IMG/VR virus record: IMGVR_UViG_3300017530_000141
Location: 1 to 40,824 of that record
Length of the DNA stretch: 40,824 nucleotides
Strand: one strand, 5' to 3'
Source: a virus
Under the pieces are notes generated by a model that made no database searches, was not told the DNA's origin, and saw only the letters and a program-made list of their open reading frames with translations. Both the position numbers and the translations under genes were made by a program. This document shows, piece by piece, positions 13,834 through 20,644 of this stretch (position 1 is its first letter; each line of letters starts with the position of its first letter).

Positions 13834-14260
13834 TGATGCGGACACCTCCCGGGATCTCGTACAGGTGCATCGTCGTCGGGGTCGGGTGCCGGTCCACGTA
13901 GTCTTTTTTGGGCGGCAGGATCATCGCCATGTAGATGTCGTCGGGCAGCAGTTCGTAGCGCGCATCGCGGATCTCCTTCCACGTCGGGATCCGGCCCACT
14001 ATGGGCCCGCCGTCCGGGCCGACCAGGTCCGTCCGAACGTGGGCGGCGATCGAGAGGTGCCAGCCCGCGTTCGCGCTACGGCCGACGATGACTTGCAACG
14101 CCGTCCTGTCCCTATCGTCGAGCCGGCGGACGAAACAACGCGCGTCAGGCTCGAGCCGCGAGAGCACGCGGGGTGGGATAGGCACCTGCCGCCATTTGCC
14201 GCGCTTTAATGCAGGCATCATTCTTCGATTAGTTTCTCCAGGAAGCTTCGCGGAGCTCAT
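13826..14260 (-). CDS. DUF7694-like conserved phage protein
   Basis: This is a 144-residue protein. The C-terminal part has the pattern WHLSIAAHVRTDL, then RIPTWKEIRDARYELLPDDI, then MAMILPPKKDYVDRHP and HLYEI, which I recognise as a common uncharacterised domain of phages and phage-like elements (annotated DUF7694). It probably has a single alpha/beta domain. The ATG overlaps the previous stop (ATGA), and the 3' end overlaps the resolvase start by eight bases. No enzymatic motif is visible. Confidence 0.75.
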   Translation of the reverse strand: MSSAKLPGETNRRMMPALKRGKWRQVPIPPRVLSRLEPDARCFVRRLDDRDRTALQVIVGRSANAGWHLSIAAHVRTDLVGPDGGPIVGRIPTWKEIRDARYELLPDDIYMAMILPPKKDYVDRHPTPTTMHLYEIPGGVRING

Positions 14261-14505
14261 GGACTCACGCCCTCCGCCTCACGTTTGCCGCTCTCGGTGA
14301 GCATGAAATGCCGGAATCCGTAATCATCAGCCTTCGTGACAGCTTCAACGAGACCCTGCTCGAGGAGGATTCGCATCGTCTGCCCGGCCACTTTTGACCA
14401 GCCGGGTATTATGTAGGCCGACGACCCTCCGTCCCACTGGATGGAGTAGCGTTCGTGATACCGGAGATGTACGATCACGTGGCGCTGCGCGGTGCTGAGC
14501 CTCAT
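14257..14505 (-). CDS. Small winged-helix-like protein
   Basis: This is an 82-residue protein, MRLSTAQRHVIVHLRYHERY and onwards. An N-terminal helix, two short strands (YSIQWDGGSSAYIIPG), a helix (TMRILLEQGLVEAVTK) and a hairpin ending HFMLTESGKREA resemble a small winged helix, where L-x-E-x-GK-x-A is a common C-terminal pattern. It may bind DNA as a regulator. ATGA overlaps exist at both ends. Confidence 0.65.
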   Translation of the reverse strand: MRLSTAQRHVIVHLRYHERYSIQWDGGSSAYIIPGWSKVAGQTMRILLEQGLVEAVTKADDYGFRHFMLTESGKREAEGVSP

Positions 14506-14801
14506 ACGTCATTCTCGTTTTGTGTGCTACATTTGTAACAACGGAGTTTGGTAGCACCCCGCTTGCTGCCGGCGGGAACAACGGCCTCGCGTGTATGACC
14601 ACATTCTAGAACCGCGATCCGCTTATCCCATTTACTCCCGTCGCCGATAGGTTCAAAGCGAAGTTCGATCACCTGTTTTCGCCTCATCGGCGTCTCCTGT
14701 CTTCTCTCTAGGTTCCGGCAGCTCACGCCCTCGATAGTCATGGTCACCCACACGTCGGAATCCAGGTACGTTATGCTGTACAGATCCGCGCATTGAATCA
14801 T
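14502..14801 (-). CDS. Small zinc-finger protein
   Basis: This is a protein of up to 99 residues. The C-terminal part has a Cys/His set ECGHTRE then LRCYKCS, consistent with a small zinc finger. Two starts are plausible: the ATG at 14801, six bases after the previous stop, with good GC-rich codon use throughout; and the ATG at 14687, with a strong AGGAGA site eight bases upstream, giving 61 residues. I list the longer form because it leaves no gap. Its stop overlaps the next start (ATGA). The function is unknown. Confidence 0.6.
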   Translation of the reverse strand: MIQCADLYSITYLDSDVWVTMTIEGVSCRNLERRQETPMRRKQVIELRFEPIGDGSKWDKRIAVLECGHTREAVVPAGSKRGATKLRCYKCSTQNENDV

Positions 14802-14807
14802 GGTTCT

Positions 14808-15008
14808 TCACCGCCGGCGCCTGGTTCCGTTGCCGTTCCCGCCGAGGCCTTCCGGCGGTGGACCGGATGGATATCTGCGCTCGAGCCGCCGCAACAGGAT
14901 GCGCGCCGTCACCGGATGGTTCGTAGTGGCCATCACTCGTTCCTTGCCGTTCTCCTCGTAGACGACCTGGACGACGTAAGCAGCCGGTCTCAGTTTCCAG
15001 CCGCTCAT
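14808..15008 (-). CDS. Small basic hypothetical protein
   Basis: This is a 66-residue protein, MSGWKLRPAAYVVQVVYEEN and onwards. A beta-hairpin-like start is followed by a helix (VTARILLRRLERRY) and a Gly/Arg-rich tail (GNGNGTRRRR). The ATG overlaps the previous stop (ATGA). The tail suggests nucleic-acid binding. No family is recognised. Confidence 0.65.
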   Translation of the reverse strand: MSGWKLRPAAYVVQVVYEENGKERVMATTNHPVTARILLRRLERRYPSGPPPEGLGGNGNGTRRRR

Positions 15009-15196
15009 CTCGCGAAGCTCTTGCGGCACTCGACGAAGAAGCGGATCGCCTCCGAGAGCTCGGCGGCGCGGCCCACGCTCGGGCAGACGAGCTCGGTCTC
15101 GCCGTCCGGGCACCGCTCGATCTTGAAACCATCTGGACAGACGATCCGGACCTCATTCCGATGGCCGTCCTCGACTTTAACGATGTCCACTCTCAT
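15005..15196 (-). CDS. Small hypothetical protein
   Basis: This is a 63-residue protein, MRVDIVKVEDGHRNEVRIVC and onwards. Repeated short strands carry Cys (IVCPDG, ERCPDG, LVCPSV), followed by a helix (AAELSEAIRFFVECRKSF). The paired CPDG turns could form a small metal site or just beta turns. Start and stop are set by ATGA overlaps. The function is unknown. Confidence 0.65.
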   Translation of the reverse strand: MRVDIVKVEDGHRNEVRIVCPDGFKIERCPDGETELVCPSVGRAAELSEAIRFFVECRKSFAR

Positions 15197-15444
15197 CGGT
15201 CCTGCTGGAAGATGCGATCCAGTTGCTCGATATCCGCGGCGACCTCGGTCAGGGCCTCGTTGTAGGCGGACTCCGCGACATCGGCCGGCGCGCCGGTGAG
15301 GCGCCGTATCATCCGGATCATGCTCTCGTGCTCGTGGGGCCGGATCGGCCAGCCGGCGCGCACGATCGCCGAGCGCGCCCTGAGCTTGCACTGGCAGCGC
15401 AGCTCGCGCACCGGCAGCCGCCAGATGCTCAATCTGTCAACCAC
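15193..15444 (-). CDS. Small helical hypothetical protein
   Basis: This is a protein of up to 83 residues, mainly helical (SMIRMIRRLTGAPADVAESA, NEALTEVAADIEQLDRIF). It has two Cys (CQCK) near the N-terminus. The start is uncertain: a GTG at 15444, or a TTG at 15432 that would overlap the previous stop as TTGA. The stop overlaps the next ATG. It sits in a chain of small early genes. The function is unknown. Confidence 0.55.
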   Translation of the reverse strand: MVDRLSIWRLPVRELRCQCKLRARSAIVRAGWPIRPHEHESMIRMIRRLTGAPADVAESAYNEALTEVAADIEQLDRIFQQDR

Positions 15445-15698
15445 CAGATGAGGACCGTCGCCGCGCCGACGACGGCCAGCCAGGTGCCGACGCCCCAGAC
15501 GATCCCGGAGATGGCGAAGCGCCAGAATCGATGCGAGACGTAAAGGTCGGGCGGGGCCGGGTGCTCGCAGATATCGTCATCTGGGAATCCATCGTGTCGG
15601 CCCCGTCGCCCGCCGTGTCCGCTGGCGCCGCGCCCGTGCCCGTTTCCGTGCCGGTAGGCAATCTCCGCCTTCAACTCATCGATTGTCGGTCTCATCAT
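15429..15698 (-). CDS. Small membrane protein with C-terminal anchor
   Basis: This is an 89-residue protein. It has a short helix (TIDELKAEIAYRHGN), a His/Gly/Arg-rich stretch (HGRGASGHGGRRGRHDG), an acidic patch and a C-terminal membrane segment (GTWLAVVGAATVLIWWL). The ATG overlaps the previous stop (ATGA). The layout suggests a tail-anchored protein whose His-rich part could bind metal. The function is unknown. Confidence 0.65.
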   Translation of the reverse strand: MMRPTIDELKAEIAYRHGNGHGRGASGHGGRRGRHDGFPDDDICEHPAPPDLYVSHRFWRFAISGIVWGVGTWLAVVGAATVLIWWLTD

Positions 15699-16186
15699 CG
15701 AGCTCTCAGTTCTCGGGTGACGAACAGATCCTCGAAGCGGGGATCTTCCTGGATCAGCCGCCGGACGATGCGGCTGCGGTAGTCGTTGTTGATCTTGAAG
15801 GGCTCATCGCCCCGGGAATCAATCTCGACGTCCCATCTCACGCGCTCGATGATCGCGGCGATCCCGAAGCGCCGCCGGCCCGAGCGGAGCGCCTGGTAGG
15901 CGTAGCGGCGGATCGCCGCGTAGAGCTCGGCGTTTCTCTCGAGCCACTCTTCGAAGCGTGTCTGGATGGAATCATCGCGGCGGCCGTTTCCATCGCTGGC
16001 GCCGAACTCGTTGGCGAGCTGCTCCTCGTCCGTCCCTTTGCGCGGGTGCCGCATGCGGTAGTGGAGGTTCTTGCACCGCTCGGAGCAGTGCTTAATTCCG
16101 CGGCGTCCGCGCAGTCGGCCCCAGCAGCCGGGGCGGGCGCAAGTGCCTCTATTAACCGTTGCAACGGCACCCTGAGCCGTTTTCAC
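15695..16186 (-). CDS. Conserved phage hypothetical with N-terminal zinc finger
   Basis: This is a 163-residue protein. The N-terminus has a zinc-finger-like set, CARPGCWGRLRG then KHCSERCKNLHYRMRH. The C-terminus (about 85-160) has the pattern FEEWLERNAELYAAIRRYA, GIAAIIERVRWDVEIDSRGD, FKINNDYRSRIVRRLIQEDP, DLFVTRELR. I recognise that C-terminal pattern from a widespread uncharacterised phage family. It starts with GTG in a GTGA overlap. It may be a nucleic-acid-binding early protein. Confidence 0.75.
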   Translation of the reverse strand: MKTAQGAVATVNRGTCARPGCWGRLRGRRGIKHCSERCKNLHYRMRHPRKGTDEEQLANEFGASDGNGRRDDSIQTRFEEWLERNAELYAAIRRYAYQALRSGRRRFGIAAIIERVRWDVEIDSRGDEPFKINNDYRSRIVRRLIQEDPRFEDLFVTRELRAR

Positions 16187-16881
16187 CCGCCGCCGCCCTT
16201 CGTGGGTCGCCGGTAGCGAAGAATCGCCCAGAGCGCCGATTCCGGTGTTCGCCGACTATGCTGAGGTCGCCGCCACCAGCTGCGTCTCGTGACTTCGCGG
16301 GATGCCGCGGGCAGCTCCGGGACGAGCTCGCGACGCAGCGTCGTGAGTCGGGCCCGGATTGGCTCCGCTCCAGGGGCCGCCGCCTGCAGGGCCGTGAGCT
16401 CATCGATCGACAGATCCAGTTCGGCGATCAGGAGCTTGCGGGTACTCACGACGGGAGGCCGGCGGAGCGGCTGGGTCGCATAGCCGCAGACCGAGCAGCG
16501 CCAGGCGAGCAGGTGATAATGCGCGGTGCGATCGAGCCCACACGAACCGCAATAGCGGAGCCGGCGCTCGGCGCGAAGCGGGACGACGTCGAGCTTGTGC
16601 GGGCCCGTCGGGGAGACGGAGGCGCGCACCCCGGGCGCCGGGGGAGTGGGGCGGCCGTGTGCGGGCCTCCGGGCGGTCTCGTGCTCGAGCTCAGGCGGCG
16701 CGGCCTCCAGGATCTCGACATCGAGTTCGCGGCGGAGTGCGCGGCGCGGTGCCAGGCGCCCGTCGCGCTGGAGGAGCCGCACGATCGACTGATGCGGCAG
16801 CTGCCGGTGAACGAGGCCCTCGATCTCGAGGGCGGGAGCACGAAACCAGAGACCGGGGCTGAGATCTCTGAGTAGTGGCAT
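16183..16881 (-). CDS. Zinc-ribbon protein, first gene of the early unit
   Basis: This is a 232-residue protein starting MPLLRDLSPGLWFRAPALEI. The middle has a four-Cys ribbon, YCGSCGLDRTAHYHLLAWRC then CSVCGYATQP. A helical, acidic stretch follows (LLIAELDLSIDELTALQAAA), then a basic C-terminus. The N-terminal third could be a DNA-binding fold (HQSIVRLLQRDGRLAPRRAL). I chose the ATG at 16879-16881 because the frame upstream, though open to 17160, reads as low-complexity Pro/Ala/Arg with no ribosome site. It is the most upstream gene of the early unit and is likely among the first expressed. The function is unknown. Confidence 0.65.
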   Translation of the reverse strand: MPLLRDLSPGLWFRAPALEIEGLVHRQLPHQSIVRLLQRDGRLAPRRALRRELDVEILEAAPPELEHETARRPAHGRPTPPAPGVRASVSPTGPHKLDVVPLRAERRLRYCGSCGLDRTAHYHLLAWRCSVCGYATQPLRRPPVVSTRKLLIAELDLSIDELTALQAAAPGAEPIRARLTTLRRELVPELPAASREVTRRSWWRRPQHSRRTPESALWAILRYRRPTKGGGG

Positions 16882-17409
16882 ACGAATCACGCTGTGAGAG
16901 GAAGCGTGATCCGGCCCTGTCATCACATCGTCAACACAGGGGATCCCGGGGGCTCGGATCGGCGAATGGCGGGAAATACGGCCGGCGGCGGCCGCCGGCG
17001 GCGTGGGGTCAAGATACGGGTAGGCTCTGACAGCCGGTGCCCGTGCGTCGAGCGTGGGAAGAACGAGAAGAAGCAGCGCGTAGAGCGGGAGGCGCGAGAG
17101 GGGGCCGCCTGGGCCTTTTACCCGGGCGAGCTCGGAGTGGCTGCGGGGCGCACGGAGCATGCTGTATCAGCCTTTCGGCACCCCCCGAAGCTGCTCTGAC
17201 CTTCGGGCCCGTTAGGTTACATAACGGAAGTTACGCTGCGGGCTTTCGGAGCGTCTTCGGGTGCCGGCGATCTCATGGGTCCGGAGAATCGGGGGGAGTC
17301 GCCATCGTCGTTCGAAGGAAAGGTCGCGAATGCTGAGCACCCCCTCAGACGCTGACTTCGAACTTACAGTGCTCCCCGGCCGCGCGCAAGCACGGCTGAT
17401 TCAGAGCAC
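16882..17409. promoter_or_regulatory. Non-coding region upstream of the early unit
   Basis: About 530 bases hold no convincing gene on either strand. Frames here give Arg/Pro-rich text without ribosome sites. A notable element is GTTACATAAC with a nearby GTTAG/GTTAC group at 17211-17236 in otherwise GC-rich DNA, which could belong to an operator or a -10 region. The early promoter for the leftward genes should lie here because a terminator bounds the upstream side. I could not fix a -35/-10 pair with confidence. Confidence 0.4.
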
Positions 17410-17486
17410 AAAAAAAGGGGCCGGGTATTCAGGCAGCTCTACCGTCTGAGGGGACAGATTCACCACCGAAAAGGGACCGCGGCCCC
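17410..17486 (-). terminator. Terminator of the late unit (long-loop hairpin with T-run)
   Basis: On the minus strand, GGGGCCG (17486-17480) pairs with CGGCCCC (17423-17417) and is followed directly by TTTTTTT (17416-17410). The loop of 56 bases contains further short inverted repeats, including TCAG...CTGA. It lies about 40 bases after the stop of the last late gene (17527). Confidence 0.65.
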
Positions 17487-17526
17487 AGAGACCAATCTAT
17501 GGGCATTCCGGGCTTCTGCAACCGGA

Positions 17527-18147
17527 TCACTGGAACGACCTCTGCGCTGTTCGGAGACCGTAGCCAATTACGATGGCGCCGGCCGTGTACGCAGCCTTCT
17601 TCCAGAATGGCGGATTGGCTTTGCGATAGAGCTCGCGCGCCTCTTTCATCAATAGACCGTTTTGAATGCGGAACTCGGCAATCGTCGAATCCTGGCTAGC
17701 TATTATCGAATGGGCGAAGACGAGCGAGCGCCTGAGCGTATCCGCCTCGGCGATCGCCAGAGCGGTCTGATCCGATTGGATAGCCAGTCGCTCTTCGTTG
17801 GCCCCCTGGAGCCGCGCCAGCAGCTCGAGCCCGGTCGTATCACGCTCGAGGTAGATGGCCAGATTCTCGGCCGCGTCATCCCGCCGGCGCTCGACTTCGA
17901 CGGTCCGAACGACGACACGTTGCCGGGCGTCGCGCAGGCTGTCAGCGATAGATCTTGCTGTTGACAGGCTGTCGGACCAGATCGCCTCGCGGGATGCCCG
18001 GGCCTCGTGCAGCAGGGCGATCGAGTCATTGGCGGCCTCGAGCTCTCTGAAGTGGTCGCGTTCTCCCAGCCGGAGGCGGACGTCGTCGACCGCGAGCGCG
18101 ATGATCGCGAGGGCCAGGATCCACTTGAGCGCCTCGATGAATTTCAT
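17527..18147 (-). CDS. Spanin-like membrane/coiled-coil protein
   Basis: This is a 206-residue protein directly after the endolysin gene (TAATG overlap). An N-terminal membrane segment (ALKWILALAIIALAV, residues 6-20) is followed by about 150 residues of heptad-like coiled coil rich in Glu, Arg, Ser and Asp (ARSIADSLRDARQRVVVRTV). A second hydrophobic segment lies near the C-terminus (AAYTAGAIVIGYGL). Inner-membrane spanins have the first membrane segment plus a periplasmic coiled coil, and this is the expected place in a lysis cassette. The second hydrophobic end is unusual and could touch the outer membrane. There is no lipobox or separate outer-membrane partner. It is the last gene before the late terminator. 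Confidence 0.6.
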   Translation of the reverse strand: MKFIEALKWILALAIIALAVDDVRLRLGERDHFRELEAANDSIALLHEARASREAIWSDSLSTARSIADSLRDARQRVVVRTVEVERRRDDAAENLAIYLERDTTGLELLARLQGANEERLAIQSDQTALAIAEADTLRRSLVFAHSIIASQDSTIAEFRIQNGLLMKEARELYRKANPPFWKKAAYTAGAIVIGYGLRTAQRSFQ

Positions 18148-18731
18148 TACAGGCCTTCCCGAAGATCGAGGATACGTTCGATCCACCATCGGATGAACTT
18201 CAGACCCTCCGCCTTATCCACGAGCTCGCGCACGTCGGCCCACCGCTCTTCGCGCACCGCCCGGGCGAGCTTGACCAGGGCGTTCGATTCGTCGCGCGTG
18301 ATCTCCCGGTAGTAACGAATCCGCTCCCAAAGAATCGCCTCGACGAGTTGATCCGGATCGGCCTGCATGACGGCGCCAAGCGTAACGGAACCGATGATAC
18401 CATCGGCTTCGACGCCAACCGCCTTCTGGAGAACTTTCGCCGCCCCGGCGATGCCTAGATTCACGGATCCATCGAAGTGGACGATTGCGACCAGCTCCGG
18501 CATCTGGTCACTGTGGCCTTCGCGCCAGTAATACTCGAAGTAGATCGCCTCGACCTCGTGCTCTGCGATCAGCTCGACCGATTGCGCCTCGAGAAATCGA
18601 TCCGTCCGCCAGCGATCGTACGTTCGCTGGGTGATGCCCCTGTTCGTTGCCCCACCGGTGTCGGCCGGGTCGTCGATGAACCCGCCTTCGGCCTTGAGTA
18701 CGACGCTGAGCGCCCGTTCGAACGCGCTCAT
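18147..18731 (-). CDS. Endolysin, GH108 muramidase with peptidoglycan-binding domain
   Basis: This is a 194-residue lysozyme-like enzyme that cuts peptidoglycan at the end of infection. The N-terminal motif VLKAEGGFIDDPADTGGATN, then RGITQRTYD, is the GH108 signature, with catalytic Glu 15 in EGG. The C-terminal half (HFDGSVNLGIAGAAKVLQKA, GVEADGIIGSVTLGAVMQAD) fits the companion PG-binding type 3 domain. No signal peptide is seen, so it needs a holin for release. The ATG at 18729-18731 overlaps the previous stop (ATGA); the frame open to 18863 lacks the family N-terminus. Neighbours are holin-like proteins upstream and a spanin-like protein downstream. Confidence 0.92.
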   Translation of the reverse strand: MSAFERALSVVLKAEGGFIDDPADTGGATNRGITQRTYDRWRTDRFLEAQSVELIAEHEVEAIYFEYYWREGHSDQMPELVAIVHFDGSVNLGIAGAAKVLQKAVGVEADGIIGSVTLGAVMQADPDQLVEAILWERIRYYREITRDESNALVKLARAVREERWADVRELVDKAEGLKFIRWWIERILDLREGL

Positions 18732-19021
18732 GCGATAGCTATGGCCAGCGCGACGAGCCACGGTGCCGCCACATCGAGCAGGTGGTCGTAGAGCGGCGCT
18801 TCCTTGGCGTACCAGAACACTTCGAGCAGCTCGCGAATGAGCCACCAGCCAGCGACCATCCACATGGCCGGCTCACGCAGCTCGACTCCCAGCCATGCCA
18901 GGATGCCGAACGGCAGCATCCAGGCCACGGTGAGGGCGCTATGGGCTGCCCATGTCCGCCAGTGTTTGCCAGGTTCGTACGTCCATCGCTCGATCTTCTC
19001 GAGAATGTCACGAAGCTTCAT
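18728..19021 (-). CDS. Lysis-cassette membrane protein (holin candidate)
   Basis: This is a 97-residue protein, MKLRDILEKIERWTYEPGKH and onwards. It has three hydrophobic segments (SALTVAWMLPFGILAWLGV, AMWMVAGWWLIRELLEVFW, DVAAPWLVALAIAIA) after a charged N-terminus. A strong GGAGG site lies eight bases before the ATG at 19019-19021. It overlaps the endolysin start (ATGA), which makes it the nearest holin candidate. I do not recognise a named holin family. Confidence 0.65.
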   Translation of the reverse strand: MKLRDILEKIERWTYEPGKHWRTWAAHSALTVAWMLPFGILAWLGVELREPAMWMVAGWWLIRELLEVFWYAKEAPLYDHLLDVAAPWLVALAIAIA

Positions 19022-19119
19022 CCCGTCCACCTCCGCTCTGAGGCGATAGACCCAGTCTATCAGCCAGTAAAACGTTCACCTGCTGTTCCTGTCCAACCGC
19101 CGGGAGCCCTTCATGGGCG

Positions 19120-19413
19120 TCAATCGCTTCTCGCGCGGATCGTTCTTCGTATCTTGTCCCCCTCGTCGCGGACGCCCCGCTCGATCTCATCCAGGGATTT
19201 AGCTATCTGCTCGAGCTGTTTGGACATCACACCGGCGAGCACCGGGTCGTAATGACACCCCGGATTACCGCGGCTATTATTTCCGTTGCGTTTGCCGTTC
19301 GCCCTGGCGATGAGTGGTTTCGCCAGTGCCTTGAGCAGCTCGAGCAGTCCCAGCGCCACTGTGAGCGCGAGTACGAGCGGGCCGTATTCGATTGCCGGGT
19401 GACCCTGGATCAT
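19120..19413 (-). CDS. Membrane protein with coiled-coil tail, lysis cassette
   Basis: This is a 97-residue protein. The N-terminal membrane segment (YGPLVLALTVALGLLELLKA) is followed by a basic Asn-rich linker and a C-terminal coiled coil (SKQLEQIAKSLDEIERGVRD). The layout is the reverse of XhlA-type lysis accessory proteins, which have the coil first. The ATG overlaps the previous gene's stop (ATGA). A 98-base gap without a gene follows. It may tune holin timing; that is inference. Confidence 0.6.
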   Translation of the reverse strand: MIQGHPAIEYGPLVLALTVALGLLELLKALAKPLIARANGKRNGNNSRGNPGCHYDPVLAGVMSKQLEQIAKSLDEIERGVRDEGDKIRRTIRARSD

Positions 19414-19616
19414 TTTGCAGGCTGGCCTCCCCCGTTTCGATCGACCCAGGCCTTGCCGACGTTCGCGCCGCCGTAGAGCCCGAGCGTGAGCGCCAGTGCC
19501 GTCACATACTCCGCACCGCCGAGTTTACTCAGGAGCATCCCTAACGTCGCGCCCGCCCAACAGACCAGGGCCACAATGAACTTCCGCTGCCGCTGGATTG
19601 ATTTACCGTTCGTCAT
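19410..19616 (-). CDS. Small two-membrane-segment protein (holin candidate)
   Basis: This is a 68-residue protein, MTNGKSIQRQRKFIVALVCW and onwards. It has two membrane segments (FIVALVCWAGATLGMLLS and YVTALALTLGLYGGANVG), a positively charged N-terminus and a charged C-terminus (KAWVDRNGGGQPAK), which fits class II holins. The ATG at 19614-19616 has GAGG six bases upstream and overlaps the 3' end of the phosphatase gene. The frame open to 19961 lies within that other gene and is not used. Confidence 0.65.
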   Translation of the reverse strand: MTNGKSIQRQRKFIVALVCWAGATLGMLLSKLGGAEYVTALALTLGLYGGANVGKAWVDRNGGGQPAK

Positions 19617-20121
19617 TTGCCACCTCACAGAGATCGACACCGAGCGCCTTAGATCTGGCGCAACCGTCTCCAGGCAACTCGAACCTCTTCCACGGCCACC
19701 AGCTATTCCAAGGGCTTTCGCGCAGGTTCTTGAGAAAGCCGGGGTTCCAGAGTGAATATTCGCGCGTCGTAGCTGGCCCGTATTCCTGCACTTGCCTGAT
19801 GGCCGTCTCAACCGGATGACCGCGAACCATGAGAATGAGGGCCGCTGCGAGACCGCTACGATTCTCACCCGCTCTGCAAACCGTGAGGACGCGGAAGCAG
19901 GCAAGTCCATTAGCGATCGCCCACAAAAGCTCAAGCGTGTCAGTGGGCAGCCCTTGGGCATCGTCTGCTATTAGTGTGCACACAGTCGGAACCGGGAAGT
20001 CGACAGGGACAAGCGACCAAACGACCTCGATGCTCTCCGCCACCAGCATCTGGGCCGTTATCGCACTGGCCGGTCCCTGGTATAGGTCGTCGAGTATCCG
20101 GCACATGCCTACGCTAGACAT
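19603..20121 (-). CDS. Dual-specificity/tyrosine-type phosphatase
   Basis: This is a 172-residue protein with the Cys-x5-Arg phosphatase loop, TVCRAGENRSGLAAALILMV (Cys 82, Arg 88), followed by a helix, as in dual-specificity phosphatases. The usual His before the Cys is Val here. An IADDAQGLP segment (Asp 53/54) is placed like the general-acid loop, and the N-terminus (MCRILDDLYQGPASAITAQM) resembles the start of small DSP-like folds. A strong site, AAGGAGCAAT, precedes the ATG at 20119-20121. The gene overlaps the sulfotransferase upstream by eight bases and the holin gene downstream. It could remove phosphate from a host protein, nucleotide or PAP by-product; the substrate is unknown. Confidence 0.75.
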   Translation of the reverse strand: MSSVGMCRILDDLYQGPASAITAQMLVAESIEVVWSLVPVDFPVPTVCTLIADDAQGLPTDTLELLWAIANGLACFRVLTVCRAGENRSGLAAALILMVRGHPVETAIRQVQEYGPATTREYSLWNPGFLKNLRESPWNSWWPWKRFELPGDGCARSKALGVDLCEVANDER

Positions 20122-20632
20122 ATTGCTCCTTCAACGCCGGCCTGAGTTCTTGTTCCAACTCGTCCTCGGTCCAGCGACGGTTGAAATTCAGCCGATGGTA
20201 GTTCAGAAACGGCAACCAATATTCCAGCAATCGCCGCCGCTCACGTATCTGGCCCTCGCTGTCAGGCCGCCAGCGATTGAGTGCGCTCGTCACGCAGTCC
20301 TCCACATCCCTGTCACACCAGATCAATCGGCTGTCGGGTAGCAGAGTGAGGATTATCGGCAGCACGTGCGCGATGCGCGGCGCCTTGAAGCCCCACGGTT
20401 CGGTCTTGCCGGCTACGTGGGCACTGAACGCATCCAGGAACTCATGGAAACTGATCTGCCGCCGTTCGAAGCGGAACGCCAGCGTGTGAATCGTGTTCTC
20501 CTCCCAACTACCCAGCGGGCAAGCTGCCGATACTACGGCGCGCCCACCCATGTCTATCCCGAACCGCTCCTCCAATACCTTCGCCGTGATCGAGCTGCCA
20601 CAGCGCCCAGTGCCCAAAACGATTACCGGCAC
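20114..20632 (-). CDS. Sulfotransferase-family protein
   Basis: This is a 172-residue protein with both PAPS-binding signatures of sulfotransferases. One is a P-loop-like 5'-phosphosulfate site, IVLGTGRCGSSITAKVLEER (residues 4-23). The other is a 3'-phosphate site, LIWCDRDVEDCVTSALNRW (residues 103-121, with Arg 108 and Ser 116). WGFKAPRIAHVLP at 80-92 fits the usual strand between them. It is shorter than many cellular sulfotransferases. It starts with GTG at 20630-20632 after GAGGGC. It is coupled to a phosphatase gene and lies between tail-fibre and lysis genes. It may sulfate a surface sugar, lipid or protein; the acceptor cannot be told. A kinase-like P-loop role is less likely because of the paired motifs. 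Confidence 0.75.
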   Translation of the reverse strand: MPVIVLGTGRCGSSITAKVLEERFGIDMGGRAVVSAACPLGSWEENTIHTLAFRFERRQISFHEFLDAFSAHVAGKTEPWGFKAPRIAHVLPIILTLLPDSRLIWCDRDVEDCVTSALNRWRPDSEGQIRERRRLLEYWLPFLNYHRLNFNRRWTEDELEQELRPALKEQYV

Positions 20633-20644
20633 TTCACTACGCCC

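Noticed and set aside
16882-17160. 93-codon upstream extension of the gene at 16183-16881
   Set aside because: The frame is open but reads as low-complexity Pro/Ala/Arg with no ribosome site; a hydrophobic patch in it is not followed by a plausible signal cleavage and mature domain.
17330-17449. Possible 39-residue plus-strand gene with a GAAGGAAAGG site
   Set aside because: It is too short, has no recognisable features, and runs into the late terminator.
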